NCBI GenBank assembly: GCA_001972305.1
Contig: BDDD01002042.1
Span: 77,548-141,547 of the forward strand
From: Cephalotus follicularis
Lineage: Eukaryota; Streptophyta; Magnoliopsida; Oxalidales; Cephalotaceae
DNA length: 64,000 bases
Reading direction: 5' to 3'
Part shown: piece by piece, positions 21,601-32,239 of the stretch
Layout of the letters: every line of letters starts with the position of its first letter
Numbering within the stretch: position 1 is the stretch's first letter
Position numbers and translations under genes: made by a program
Notes under the pieces: generated by a model
Database searches by the model: none
Seen by the model: the letters and a program-made list of their open reading frames with translations, nothing else
What the model was told of the DNA's origin: nothing

Positions 21601-22890
21601 GCCAGATAATAGAGCATAGAGCCTTTCAGTAAGTTTCCTAGACGAGGACTTTGTCCTCAGTAATCAGTCCTAAGCTCAGATAAGAAAGAAAGCAAAGATA
21701 AGCAAGCTCAGAGGAGAACTTCGATTCTCTGTAGGTAAGCTGGCAGTTATGGCTTAGGCCAAAATCAGCTCAGCGTCAGCTCATGACACTATAAGTTGGC
21801 GCCTATATTATGTATAAGCAGAGAAAGAAAGCAAAGTAAGTTACGAGACTAGTTCTCGTCCTCGTCGGCATTTTAGCCTAGTCGGACCTTTTTCCAGAGC
21901 ATTCTTGCTAACAGTTAAATTCTTAAGTTTTTATTCAGTTTTTCATGAGCACTCTAGAGTATCAGCTAAGCAGATAAAAGAGTAAGTTTTTCAAGTATTT
22001 TGAGCGTTTCTTTATTGTATGCCATGACATATATGTTGTTTATAGTTCTTTTCCCCAGTTGGGATATTTCCCCATGTTCATGGTATGTTTTCTTCAGCGC
22101 ATTCATTTTAAAAGAATGCATCAGAGGATGATTTGTTCTTAGTCACTTAGTCAGTTTGACTAATCCCCTCACGGATTATTTTGCAGACCAGTCAGCAAGA
22201 GGAGATCCTCTAGCCCAGTAGTAGAAAGCTTAAGCAAAGGTAGTTTTTGTGCTCGGCACCTCGGAAAGCAACTCGGGCGTGTTGAACGCATAGCATTGGG
22301 AATTCTTTTTGGGTTCCTCTACCTCTCTTTTGTTTGGTGGTGTACCCTTGAGTACAGATGTTTTGTATAAGATATGTTAAGTAAAGAAAGTTTAAGTTAA
22401 TTCTTTTGATGTATGGAAAAGAAAGCATAGGTTGTTCTAGTCCGAGGACTAGCATGTTATGCAAAAGTACTTTGATGAAAGCAATAGATGTTTCTAGTCC
22501 TTGGACTAGCTTTATGTTATGATATGTTAATAGCCTTATGTTTAAATCTTTGTGTTTGCAGTTACGTCCGAGGAGCTAGGGAGTCCTCGGATAGATAGTT
22601 GTTTAGATGGATGGTCAAAGATATAACTTATGCCCGAGGAGAGAGGGAGTCCTCAGATGGCTATATATATGTGTGTGAGGCTTGATGTCGAGTCCTCGGA
22701 TGCGTGGTCAGAGGAGAAATAGAGAAAGGTCCGAGAGCGACTTGAGGTTTCATGCGGCAGATTAAAATAATAGTTCAGCGCTACAGTGTTTTAAGTTAGT
22801 TAAGCTGTGCGTTTTGGATGCTAGGCAAGTGTCATGTTTAAGTGAGCTCTTGTGCGAAGGGCAAAGGAGAAAAAGCTCGTGGATAAAGTG
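18684..22890 (+). mobile_element. LTR-like block with TCCTCGGAC motif arrays
   Basis: Begins TGTAACGACCCGGG at 18684. It contains donor-like CAAAG|GTGAAC (19089) and GTGAGT (19388) sites and an acceptor module GACTAATCCCCTCCCAGATTG...TTTTTGCAG ending at 20380, repeated as GACTAATCCCCTCACGGATT...TTGCAG ending at 22186. It also holds two CCATACCTGxATCTCC units. The order suggests two related LTRs or a nested pair, but I could not find matching termini, PBS or any gag-pol frame. No gene seen in 4.2 kb. Confidence 0.55.
20880..21115. repeat. TCCTCGGACTTG array
   Basis: About ten units of GTGTCCTCGGACTTG or decayed versions (GAGTCCTCAGACT, GTCCTCGAACTTGG, GTGTCCTCAGGCA) at 15-30 bp spacing. Further copies lie at 21640-21660, 22440-22740 and 24310-24600, and the reverse complement at 75-420. 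This is a fourth LTR motif array type, without the GTCGAC core. Confidence 0.8.
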
Positions 22891-22893
22891 TGT
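22661..22893 (+). repeat. 233-bp direct repeat, copy 1
   Basis: Identical to 24291-24523 except for four substitutions (about 98% identity). Starts CTATATATATGTGTG and ends GTGGATAAAGTGTGT. The two copies flank a 1.4 kb sequence that has no counterpart in the surrounding LTR DNA. Confidence 0.93.
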
Positions 22894-24290
22894 AACGCCC
22901 CGAATTTCATAAATAATTATTATGAAATTGGTGCGTGTACAGTTGTGACAAAATCGATAGAGCCCGGAGTAATAAAAAGGCATTACGCATTTAAGTCGTA
23001 ATCGTGTTAACTAAGACTGCTAATAAAATCTATTTTTTAATGCGCGACAATAAAGCCCAAATGTTCGCAATATTATTGCGATTATTTTGGTGGTTGTTTG
23101 GATAAATTATGTCGCGATTTGCAAAAAAATCGGGACCCGTACCTTAGTATTTTACCAGAAATACTAAGGAGGAAGCAAAAAATAAAGGGAGGAAGACACA
23201 CACACACGGGCGCATCACGCGCTCGTGCAACAAAAACATTGCAGGCGCTCTGTGCGCCTGCAACAGGGAGAGATGGCGAGAGAGAGACAGGGAGAGAGTG
23301 CAAGAGAGAGTGGGAGAGAGAACGGTAGAGAGATCGGGAGAGGACGCCGGAGGCAGCTACCGGACCGGGAGAGCACGCCGGTCAACCAAGGGCCTCCAAC
23401 CGACGGTAACCTCCTCCCCCTCCTTCTCTTTTTCTTCTTTTTCTTCTCCTGGCCGCCACTGTTCGCGCAAGATGCCGGGGTTTCCCGACGCCGTTAGCGT
23501 CGCGGGTGGCCTGGGTTTTGGTGTAGAGGACTAGCTCTACCCATTTCGACCACTGGTGAGGCGTGATTCGGCCGGAATCGGCCGGAATCAGTGGGCCGAG
23601 TCGACTCAGCGAGTCGACTCACGGCCGCCTGAGACACGGCGTTTGGCGCTGAGTCTTGGCGAGTCACTGGCATGGGTGTGTATAACGGGTGAAAGTGTGG
23701 CGTTTTTGGGTGGTGGTCGGACCTGTGGAGGTCCGGCGAGTCGACTCAGTGAGTCGCGACTCACTGTCGGCCGTGGCGCAGCGTTCGGCGCCGATTCCCG
23801 GGGAGTCTTGACCGGTTTTGGGTAGACCGTGCAATGTGGAACCCGTTGATTATGTTTTGTCGCCTGGTTGTGTCGATCGGAATCCGGCCGGCATTTCGGC
23901 GACGGAAATGTTTTGTGTGTCGAACATAACGGAAATGTGTTGTATGTGCAGTGTGTAAGCGGTATTTGGATTTGGCATCGAGGAATTGATCAATTGGCGA
24001 GAACCGGCTTCGGTTCAACGGTTATCGAAAAGGTTCGGCAATTGAACCTGCGGCTTGACTGTGCTGGTGATACTGCGACTCCTAACTTGGAATCAAAGGT
24101 AGGGGAAGCTATACATGCAAGTTTGAGTTCAATAATATTGTAATGCCATTGATGAAATGCATGGTTTGCGGATTGTGAATTGTGTGACTGTGTTAGGGTT
24201 GCTATGAATAGTTAACCTGTCCTGTATATTGTGTTTTGCGATGATTGCGAATTGAATGACATGTGTTGTGTGCTTTGAACTCTTTTGGTT
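22891..24290 (+). mobile_element. GC-rich LTR-like insert between 233-bp repeats
   Basis: Starts TGTAACGCCCCGAATTTC like an LTR, then turns GC-rich (23180-24120) with a GAGAGAGAG purine tract, a CTTTTTCTTCTTTTTCTTCTCC tract and a GAGTCGACTC motif group at 23597-23630 and 23735-23765. Long frames reflect GC content and match no family I know. The right end does not finish in the expected ...ACA, so it is either a truncated LTR or filler DNA captured during repair. Confidence 0.6.
23597..23765. repeat. GAGTCGACTC motif group
   Basis: Contains GAGTCGACTCAGCGAGTCGA around 23597-23620 and a second GAGTCGACTCAGTGAGTCGC around 23738-23760. GAGTCGACTC is a 10-bp palindrome with the same GTCGAC centre as the other LTR arrays. 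Only about five copies are present. Confidence 0.75.
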
Positions 24291-24523
24291 CTATATATAT
24301 GTGTGTGAGGCTTGATGTCGAGTCCTCGGATGCGTGGTCAGAGGAGAAATAGAGAAAGGTCCGAGAGCGACTTGAGGTTTCATGCAACAGATTAAAATAA
24401 TAGTTCAGCGCTACAGTGTTTTAAGTTAGTTAAGCTGTGCGTTTTGGATGCTCGGCAAGTGTCATGTTTAAGTGAGCTCTTGTGCGAAGGGCAGAGGAGA
24501 AAAAGCTCGTGGATAAAGTGTGT
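24291..24523 (+). repeat. 233-bp direct repeat, copy 2
   Basis: Second copy of 22661-22893. Downstream it continues into TCCTCAGAATAAAGCAG, typical of the surrounding TCCTCGG-type LTR. This suggests copy 2 lies at the original locus continuation and the insert arrived together with the duplication. Confidence 0.93.
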
Positions 24524-24890
24524 CCTCAGAATAAAGCAGACCTTGATGTTTTAGTAATCACGCGAGGAGCACGTGAGTGTTTCTCCTCGGATGTTTTAAG
24601 TGATGCGGCGCATTTTGGGGTTCTTAGATGTGTGAAGTTGGTGACTTAATGAAACGGGGAGTTTGAGTCCTCGACTCTTTTCGTCCCCTGCATTTTTGTC
24701 GCGCGCCAGTTGCGCTCCCAGCCCTGACTTTCTCGTCGGCCCTTTGTGTAATAGATCCTAGGAACGATCTTTGTAGTATGAGCGAGCAGTTTTAGTAGAG
24801 AAGGGTTGTTGGCAGGAGCGCCATCCCTGGCAGAACACGTTCCCATAGCAAAGCGGGAACGGGTCATGTCATATATATATATATATATGG
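24524..24890 (+). mobile_element. End of TCCTCGG-type LTR block
   Basis: Contains GGTTGTTGGCAGGAGCGCCATCCCTGGCAG and GGGAACGGGTCATGTCA, a variant of the segment near 21456-21515. It then ends in a TA repeat at 24868-24888, after which host-like sequence begins. The minus-strand segment 43055-43098 resembles the same terminal piece. Confidence 0.5.
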
Positions 24891-25028
24891 GGATTAAGGG
24901 TATAAGCAGGCCGCTCGCTCATACCCTTATATACGCATTAGTAAACAACCTCGTTTCCCAACTAAAACAGCCCTCGCCTCCTTCCCAACCTCTCCCTCTC
25001 TTTTTCTCTAAAGATTCGTTTGTTCGGA

Positions 25029-25165
25029 GGAAAATATTTTCCTCATTTTTATGTGTTTGGTAACATTTAGAAAATAAGTCAACGAAAAATATTTTCCAGT
25101 GAACGGAAAATCTTAATATAAATATAGGAAAATGTTTTCCTTTAAAAAAAATGGAAAACATTTTC
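25029..25165. repeat. Cluster of GGAAAAYATTTTCC palindromes
   Basis: Four near-perfect 14-bp palindromes in 140 bp: GGAAAATATTTTCC, GAAAAATATTTTCC, GGAAAATGTTTTCC and GGAAAACATTTTCC. The surrounding AT-rich block may be a degenerate miniature transposon; no target duplication is obvious. Confidence 0.6.
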
Positions 25166-26968
25166 CCCTCCCTTCTTTTTCTCTCTTTGTCATCTCGCTT
25201 TCTCTCTCTCAACCATCGAACTTATTGTTGCTGGTTCAGGTAAAATATTGTCAATCAAGCGATACTTTTGCAAAATGGGAAAGTTGCGGTAGGCGCCGCT
25301 CTGGTGCTGGAAGAGGATGTAAATATTAAGGTAGTGATGATGATCGAAGGAGAATTGGCAACAGATATGAGATGATTAATCGGGTGAGGCGTTATGATGC
25401 GGATAATGCTGTCCGACGATTTCAATATAATGCAGAAGACTCTTTTGCGGCTAATGACTCCTAATGATGATGGCTTCTTGTCGGATTGCTGGTAAACAGA
25501 ATTCTCTTAAGAAACTATGACAATTTGTAGTTCATTTGGAGTGGGAGTTTGCTTAACTTATAACAGAAATACTGTTCAGTATATTTTTGCATCATTATCA
25601 GTTCTTTTCCGTGACAGATTTATTTGATGGTAGATGGGTGGTGTTTTTTTTTTTTTGACCTGTTGAACATGCATTGATTTTGGTTAATTTTCTTTATGGC
25701 TGTGGTAGGTGTAGTGGAAGTATTCTCTTTCAGTGGTTTATGTGCAGAAGAGTATTTGGATTCGTTTTGACCAGTTTTTTTTCCATATTCTAGATCTAGG
25801 CTGGATAGGCTGGATTACCCTTTTTTTTATTCTACTTTTTACGGTCATTTTCTTCTTGCCATCTCGGCTATTGTAACCTCTACGTGAGGCAATTAAGATA
25901 TAATGATAAATGAAAATTTAAAGCTTTTTCAATGTTTTTTCTCCCTCATGTATCATCTTGAAGTCGCAGTATCTCTTTTTAGGGTTGTATCTGCATCCTA
26001 ATCTTCCTTGCCTCTCCTAGTTTTAGTGGATGTTTTGAACAGGGAAGCCTGTAGCAATGTTATTTTATTTTTGCAAAGAATTGCAGGATTTCGAATCAGG
26101 CGTTATCTTGCCAATTTCTTTGAGTTCAGTACTTAGTTTAATCATGTCAATCAATCAAGCTCTTTAGGTGTAAAAGCTTTTAAGTTTCCTGCCACTAGCA
26201 AGGAATGTGAACAAGTTTCTTCCTTGATCAGCATAAAGCCTAATACTGGGCTTAGTGGCATAAGCCTGTGATCCAATTACGGGCAAGGTGGTTGTATAAG
26301 CTACTTACCACATTCCCTGAAGTGTAAAACCTGATCATGGTATGTTTCTTGGACTTCTAACTGAGCAGCTGGAAAGATGATTCGTGATTAATTATGCCTT
26401 GAATTGGCTTGCCATGATACTGATGTGAGCTAATTTATTACATAGATGCTATTATCCTTGTTATTTCATCTGCATTTTGTTGTATTACCTTAATAATAAT
26501 GATAGGGTATAAGTCATACACAAAATATAAAGTTTATAGCCATTGGAATGTCTATATAGGTATACTGAATGACACCGAACAGGAGGCGCAATTTAATTAT
26601 TTGTTTTAGAGTTTCATCCTTCCGCTGGAAGTATTAAAGAGTATCCGATGCATTGTTTTCTAAGGTTGCTTCCAATGCTCTTTCAGTTAGCTTATATTAT
26701 ACTTATCAATTACCGGATTGAAATTGTGTTCTTTCAGTGACAAATATTCCTTCTTTTCTTCATAGAAAATTATAAACCTATTTTTGCTTTTCAGGTCCCT
26801 TGAAAATGAAGTTTTAGTACTGAGCTAAGCAGCCTAATCGGCAAAGCAACCTTAGCAAAACACCCTATGGTCAACAGTACCATTTTGTTTGGATACTAGA
26901 TCATATACAGTAGTAATGAGTTGAAATCCTTTTAAATAACCAAGAAGTCCTTTATGTAGCTCACCAGA

Positions 26969-27296
26969 TAAAGATGATGGACACAAAATGTAAATTATCT
27001 GTCAAACTAGTTGAACAATTTGCTTATGGATTGTTAAAATGTCAAGAACAGTTAAAACAATCTGTTGCCATCGAAGCAACCATGTCATAAGTCTTTGATC
27101 CACTTCATGAAGCCCATTGCTCGCCCACCCAATTGACACACAGGATAGATTGTACAGTGTGTCCATAATCCTTCAAGCAAAGCATTCCCAGCATTGGGAT
27201 TGTAATTCCTCCACTTCAATGATTGAAAACAATTTAGTTATTAAAATTGTTCAACTAGTTTGACAGATAATTTACATTTTGTGTCCATCATCTTTA
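26969..27296. repeat. Perfect 53-bp inverted repeat, 222-bp loop
   Basis: 26969-27021 and 27244-27296 are exact reverse complements (arms begin TAAAGATGATGGACAC). They end 13 bp before the mannanase exon. A transcript through it would form a long hairpin. No target duplication is visible next to the arms, so a transposon origin is unproven. Confidence 0.95.
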
Positions 27297-27309
27297 GCTG
27301 CGCTCATAG

Positions 27310-27726
27310 CAACTTACCCAAATTTCGTTTTTAAACAATTGGCTCTACCATCACATTCAAGAGACACAGAACATCCTTCAGAAACCACTTATCCTCGCCG
27401 AATTTGGGAAATCATCCAAGACTTCCAGTGCCAACCAAAGGGACAAGCTATTTAATACAGTCTACTATACAATTTATTCATCAGCTAGGAGCGGAGGTGC
27501 GGCCATTGGTGGCATGTTTTGGCCACTATTTACTGACAGAATGGACTCTTTACGAGATGGATACGAAGTGATCTTCAGTGAGAACCCCTCAACTGCAGCC
27601 ATCATTACTGAAGAGTCTCAAAAGCTTAATCGGATTTGAAAGATGTATGCCAGGCTGAGAGGCATGGAGAAATGGAATAGAGCAAGGGGCATTAGAAGTG
27701 CCAACAGGGTTAATAATGAAAATTGA
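27310..27726 (+). pseudogene. MAN: Mannan endo-1,4-beta-mannosidase, last exon with stop
   Basis: An exon of 138 codons plus stop, preceded by a CATAG acceptor. The protein reads 'SFLNNWLYHHIQETQNILQK', then 'PLILAEFGKSS' (Glu of AEFG is the catalytic nucleophile of plant GH5 mannanases), 'NQRDKLFNTVYYTIYSSARS', 'GGAAIGGMFWPLFTDRMDSL', 'RDGYEVIFSENPS' and a C terminus 'KMYARLRGMEKWNRARGIRS'. These enzymes hydrolyse cell-wall mannans in the apoplast. An in-frame TGA at 27637-27639 (a CGA-to-TGA type change) would remove the last 29 codons. Upstream exons are absent from the visible host DNA. It is convergent with the AGPase gene, whose stop is 459 bp away. A decayed or truncated paralogue is most likely. 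Confidence 0.9.
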
Positions 27727-28184
27727 GGAACGAAAAATATAATATTGATGATACAAGATTGGTACTAACTAGTAAGCTGTCGAAAATAATCAAAAGTTAA
27801 AACTGTTGTTATTTCATGAGGTTAAAGGAGATTATTTCTCTTTGGCGATATGGTCTGCATATTCTTGTGGTTTAAGTTATGGTGTTTGGGACGTGTTATG
27901 TGGTGGTATTTAAGCCAAATTGTCCTGTTTCTTGAGCTTTGCCACTGTTCACAATGATAAATGTTCTCCATTATAATATAGCCAACACCACTATAAATTA
28001 TTTGAAAAAACTACACTCTCTTATAGGCTCTCTTTATTACCTCAAAGGAACATGTAATTTACATATACAACCACTATTACTACATGTCAACTGCAACTGG
28101 TAAAAAGGAGCAGACTAAAAGCACTCTCTGTTCCCATCACCAGCTCAATCTTGCGAGAAAGGGGCATAAATTTTTTTAATGAAT
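27727..28184. other. Intergenic space between convergent host genes
   Basis: AT-rich sequence with no frame of note; it should hold the 3' ends of both convergent transcripts. No repeat or RNA gene recognised. Confidence 0.5.
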
Positions 28185-28286
28185 TTAAACTACTGTTTCA
28201 TCTCTGATTGTTGCATTCTTCTGTATTACTGTGATCCCTAACCTAATGTAAAATCCTTCATTGGGCCTGTTTGCTTCTTGAACACC
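28185..28286 (-). CDS. APL: AGPase large subunit terminal exon
   Basis: 33 codons plus [23 protein letters not shown] followed by [13 protein letters not shown]. The family end is normally 'GFYIRSGI...KNATI.DGTVI', so the fold end is conserved but 'RLGI' and 'DETVV' deviate. Acceptor AG at 28288-28287. Confidence 0.9.
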   Translation of the reverse strand, partial: GVQEANRPNEGFYIRLGITVIQKNATIRDETVV

Positions 28287-28401
28287 CTAAAAGTTTAGAG
28301 CATTGCAGTCAGCATACGAACTTCAAAAAAAAAAATGAAAGGCCACTATATACTAATTTGGAATGATAGATTTTTTCCAGAGCTTAAAAAGTTATACTTA
28401 C

Positions 28402-28462
28402 ATCGCTATTTGCGATGATCACATCTCTTCCTATCTTGGCATTCTTGTCAACGATGCAATTC
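28402..28462 (-). CDS. APL: AGPase large subunit exon (beta-helix)
   Basis: 61 nt: one base completes Arg, then NCIVDKNAKIGRDVIIANSD, part of the left-handed beta-helix repeats. CAG acceptor at 28465-28463 and donor GTAAGT at 28401. Intact. Confidence 0.92.
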
Positions 28463-28643
28463 CTGCAAAAAAGATGATGTTGATGATGTGTCAAGGATCC
28501 TTCCACTAAATTTCAAAAATCAATAACTAAAATAAACTTGTTATCTATAAATAGTGATGAGGGCCTATCACCAATATCAGTCATTTCTCATCCTATCCCT
28601 AGTGAAGTCTGTGTTCATGAGAGAGTTTTACTCAAAATCCCAC

Positions 28644-28751
28644 CTGATTTTAGTATTTTGGTCCAGCACCAATTGGAACCTTTCCCTCCACTAGAAGGGA
28701 TGCAATTTCAGATTCAGTTTGATAGCAATCTGCACGCGTCATCATAGTATC
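28644..28751 (-). pseudogene. APL: AGPase large subunit exon with one-base insertion
   Basis: Reads [20 protein letters not shown] then [10 protein letters not shown]; after this Gly one extra C shifts the frame and brings a stop (TAC TAA) before the donor. The exon is 108 nt where a 107-nt length fits the neighbouring phases. 'DTMM..AD.YQTE' is highly diagnostic of the large subunit. CAG acceptor and GTGGGA donor are present. Confidence 0.9.
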
Positions 28752-30013
28752 CTGCATAGATAAATCAAATTCCTGTAAAAAAAATAAAGCTCGAGCCAAT
28801 AAAGTGTGAGGAGATTGACTCGTGTAAAGGGTAACTTTGGATAAAAACTATCAGCATATGAGGCAAAGAGAAAGATACACTCTTCCAGTGAATCGTCATT
28901 ATCTAAGTGGAATGTTGTATATAGCAAAAGCGCAGAGCCAAGAACACCTAACGGTGCGTCAATGGCAGAAGGATAAACTTATAATGACCACATGGTTCAT
29001 TTACGATTAACAGTTTCAAGGGTGTATAACATGCAATTTGCATGTAGATGTCCTACAGAAGTGATTTCGACAAGTAGGTATTGCCTACCTCTTGTGGGAT
29101 TCTAACGCCCCCGACCCGACTTTACTTTAAGCTCAAAGCGAGTCTTGAGGAACGGTTGTGTTAAGTGGGGGTGTGACCTTCAACCTTTTAATCATATCTA
29201 TGATTTATCATATTCAATAACATCAAAACATCAAAATATACTTACAATTTTAAACACTAAACTTCATAGGATTTGATTCATGATATTCAACAATCGTATA
29301 ATCATTTACGATTTATCATGTTTAATAGTTTCATAAGATACCTTTACAACTTTTAACACCAAACTTTTAGAATCATCATAATTCTTATTTGAAACATTTA
29401 AATACCACTCTTGAACCTTAAAATCATCATACTTTTCATCTAAAATCACCACGTGTCATAATTATCATTTCTTCCATATAACAATTTTACTTATTGCTAA
29501 CATTTACCATTAATTTCTAATAATCTCAAATATGTCTTACAACTTTCAACATCACTACTCTCATCGTAACAGTCATTTCATTTACTTTTACATTAATACA
29601 TAATTTGTCATATTTCATTTCATAGCGGAAACATCACATCTTAATTAATAACTTGATAACTTCAAATATCATTATCACTTAAGAATTATCATATTCGTAA
29701 TAATTTACAGCAGAATTATAAACTTCAAATATATTCTATAACTCTCAACACCAACTTCTAAACAACATCATCTTATCAAAACATCTTAATTATAAAGTTC
29801 ATTTCTATACATTAATATCTACACGTCATCTGTCATAATACCTTACACAACGGAAAACATAGACTTGTCATAACAGCGTTATACAGCGGAAACATAAACT
29901 CGTTACGTCAAAAGCAGTTGATACAAAACCTTATAGCATAGCATAGTTTCTTTCCAAAATTTCATTTACAAACTTTCTCTAAAGCTCGCAATTCCACCTT
30001 CGATCGTCCACTG

Positions 30014-30710
30014 AAAAACATTTTATTTGGAAACAAAAACATTGCAAGGAATGAATTCAAATAGCCCAGTAAGAATTATAGTTATAAAAACATTTTCGAA
30101 ATTCCTTTTTTTGAAAATCATTGACATATAATATAGACATACTTTTAAAAACATCGTTAAAATCCTTTTGAAAACATTTCGAAAATCCTTTTGAAAACAT
30201 TTCAAAAATCTTTTTGAAAACATCGTTAAAATCCTTTTAAAAACATTTCAAAAATCATTTCCTTTTCAAAATCATTTCTGTTCATATCTCATGAAACAGA
30301 ACTTTTCATAAAATAACTGAGGGGTTGTAAAAACATAAAAAACCCAATTGAACCATTGCTTCACCGGGGAATTGTGCACTCCCCGATTACTATTCTTACA
30401 TCACACGCATGTCCGTGAGCACTCTCCGCTGATAACATTAATCTTTTACTAGATTAATCCTCTCTGGATTGCAATCCAGTAGTTGTTCATCTCAGTTCGT
30501 TGCATTTTCTCATTTTGTAAAAACATTTCATAAAACATTTCTTAATACTCTGAGTAATCAGCTCAAAGCATTAATAAAACAAGATTTGCAAAACATTTGT
30601 AAAACTGATTTTAAAACATTTTTGTAAAACATTTTGAAAACATTTTTGTAAAACATTTGTAAAACTGAATTTAAAACATTTTAATACAACAAAATTTCGT
30701 AAAAAGCAAA
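30014..30710. repeat. AAAACATTTC/GAAAATCCTTTT low-complexity repeat
   Basis: Two clusters of short direct repeats, AAAACATTTCGAAAATCCTT around 30090-30290 and AAAACATTTTGTAAAAC around 30520-30700, inside the solo LTR. They create open frames on the minus strand that do not encode a recognisable protein. Confidence 0.7.
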
Positions 30711-31194
30711 ATTTTCGAGAAAATACTTTAAAATAAGTAGCGTAAAATACTTTGGCAAAAATATAGAATTTTCGTTAAAATACTTTGGTATATATAAAAA
30801 TAGCATTTTTCCTTACCACCATAAAATACTTTAGAAAGGTGATTATGAATCCTTACCTTACTTTAATCTCCTTCCTTCTTTCTCTACAATGAAGAAATTT
30901 CTACACCAAAATCTCCACAAAATTCTCCTTCTCTTCTCTTCTCTTCTCTCTTTCTCTTTCTCTCTTTCTCTCTCATTCTCTTTCTCTCTTCTTCTCTCTC
31001 TTTCTCTTTCTCTACCGAATTCTCTCATTCTCTTTGCACTGAGCATTGGAGCAAAGCAGTATTTATAGGAGAGTCTGGAGCTCTCTTATGATGCCACGTT
31101 GCACGCCGCCCACATTCTGCCGCCGCCTCTCCAAATTAACGACATGCGTCCTCTTCCTTCGTCCGTTGCTTGACACACGTCCTTTTTCTTAAAG

Positions 31195-31435
31195 CATCGG
31201 AGGTTAAGTGCTAAGTGTCACCGCTTTAGCCTCAAAGCGTTGTCGCTTTCCCCTCTAAGCGTCGCCGGTTAACGAAATAACAAAGAAAACATGCTTTAAG
31301 CGTCGACAAAGCGTGTTAAAAGCGTCAGCGCTTTAACTCAAAATTTCAAAGCCCACAAAATGAAGCCAAACCGTCGACGCCTTGAATAGGTCTGTCGACG
31401 CTTATTCCTGGCAGTCGACGCTTTCAACGCCACAA
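31195..31435. repeat. GCGTCGACGC array in solo LTR
   Basis: About ten copies and decayed forms (AGCGTCGACAAAGCG, CCGTCGACGCC, TGTCGACGC, AGTCGACGC, AGCGTCGCCGG) upstream of the TATA box. No second array was seen in the leader of this LTR, unlike element D. Confidence 0.85.
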
Positions 31436-32057
31436 AACATGCGCAAAACGTGTTCACACACACATTACAAGCCCTAGAACCACCATATATCCTTAAATAA
31501 TAACTTCTACAAAATTTCTAGTCCAAAACAATTAGCCAATTTCCACTACCTTTCGGGGGGGCTGCCCTTGAACCCCTGCCCGCTGTTCGAGTAACAGGAA
31601 CCCCCGTCCGCTCACCGGGGAGCGGAACCCCTGAACCTCCGAGCGTTAGGGTCATAGTACTGGTACTCTGAAATATTTGCCAACCTTAATAATGACAACC
31701 ATATTTCCATATAACTTTAACAAAATTTTTTGATCATTACAGGGATGCTACAAACCACTACAAGATTGTCTTGCTAAAATACCGATTACTTATTTAAATC
31801 CTAAACTAGAACTGGCATTTTCCACCAGAGGTATCTCTGGTGGGGAGAACTATTCTTCAAAGAACTGGCTTCCCAGATACAACCAAACTAGCATGGTGCA
31901 AGGTATGTTGTCCAACAATGTGGTCTACAAAGTCCAGTTGTGGTTTCTCAACTTGAAAATAGTAAGAGAGTAAGACTATAGCACTTTCAACATTGAGAGC
32001 CAGCTTCACTAATCAGCCCAGTTTCCCATTAGAGGAAAAATAACCACGTTAGCTCAC

Positions 32058-32162
32058 CTTAAGCTCAACGCTACTCTCTAACTGTGAGAGGATACCCACT
32101 ATGGATTTTTCTACACTACATACTCGCAAAAAGCAACCATGTGAAACAATGGCATTCACAAT
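32058..32162 (-). CDS. APL: AGPase large subunit exon (beta-helix start)
   Basis: 35 codons: [20 protein letters not shown] then [15 protein letters not shown]. The family reads I.DAIISHGCFL.EC.V..S, so the match is clear, but R-V-C for R-E-C and ILSQLES for V.SRL.. are unusual changes. TAG acceptor at 32165-32163 and GTGAGC donor at 32057. Confidence 0.92.
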
Positions 32163-32239
32163 CTACAATAACATATTGAGCCATTAGATGTAACTATCAA
32201 ATGACACATCACGAAACTGATTTAGGCACACAATCATAC

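Larger units (their letters stand above)
24891..27309. other. Host intergenic or intronic DNA, no clear exon
   Basis: AT-rich single-copy-looking sequence upstream of the mannanase exon. A short frame at 25290-25470 (…DDDRRRIGNRYEMINRVRRYDADNAVRRFQ) looks faintly protein-like but has a stop and no family I recognise. Four GGAAAAYATTTTCC palindromes (25029-25165) and a 53-bp perfect inverted repeat (26969-27296) are the only structured features. Earlier mannanase exons were searched for and not seen. Confidence 0.45.
29101..31741 (-). mobile_element. Solo LTR in AGPase intron, TSD GGGAT
   Basis: A 2,641-bp LTR flanked by perfect GGGAT duplications (29096-29100 and 31742-31746). Terminal sequences in minus orientation are TGTAATGATC and GGCGTTAGA (one base off the usual TG...CA). 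On the minus strand a GCGTCGACGC array (31440-31190) lies upstream of a TATA box (31070-31061), followed by a GAGAGAAAGAG leader and a donor-like AAG|GTAAGG at 30856. Long GAAAACATTT-type repeats fill 30010-30700. No internal sequence remains, so it arose by LTR-LTR recombination. Orientation is inferred from the promoter order. Confidence 0.85.

Noticed and set aside
23225..23825. Several 80-90 codon frames in the GC-rich insert
   Set aside because: GC-rich DNA gives long frames in all phases; residues are Arg/Ser/Gly-rich without domains and there is no consistent start context.
22661..24523. 233-bp repeats as LTRs of a small element
   Set aside because: They lack TG...CA ends, PBS and purine tract, and the outer sequences continue as ordinary TCCTCGG-type LTR DNA.
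25132..25480. Possible host exon with an Arg/Asp-rich peptide
   Set aside because: Contains a stop, has no recognised family and no convincing splice borders; reported only as part of the flanking stretch.
30858..31046. Arg/Glu-rich minus-strand frame
   Set aside because: Simple GAGAGAAAGAG purine tract in the LTR leader.
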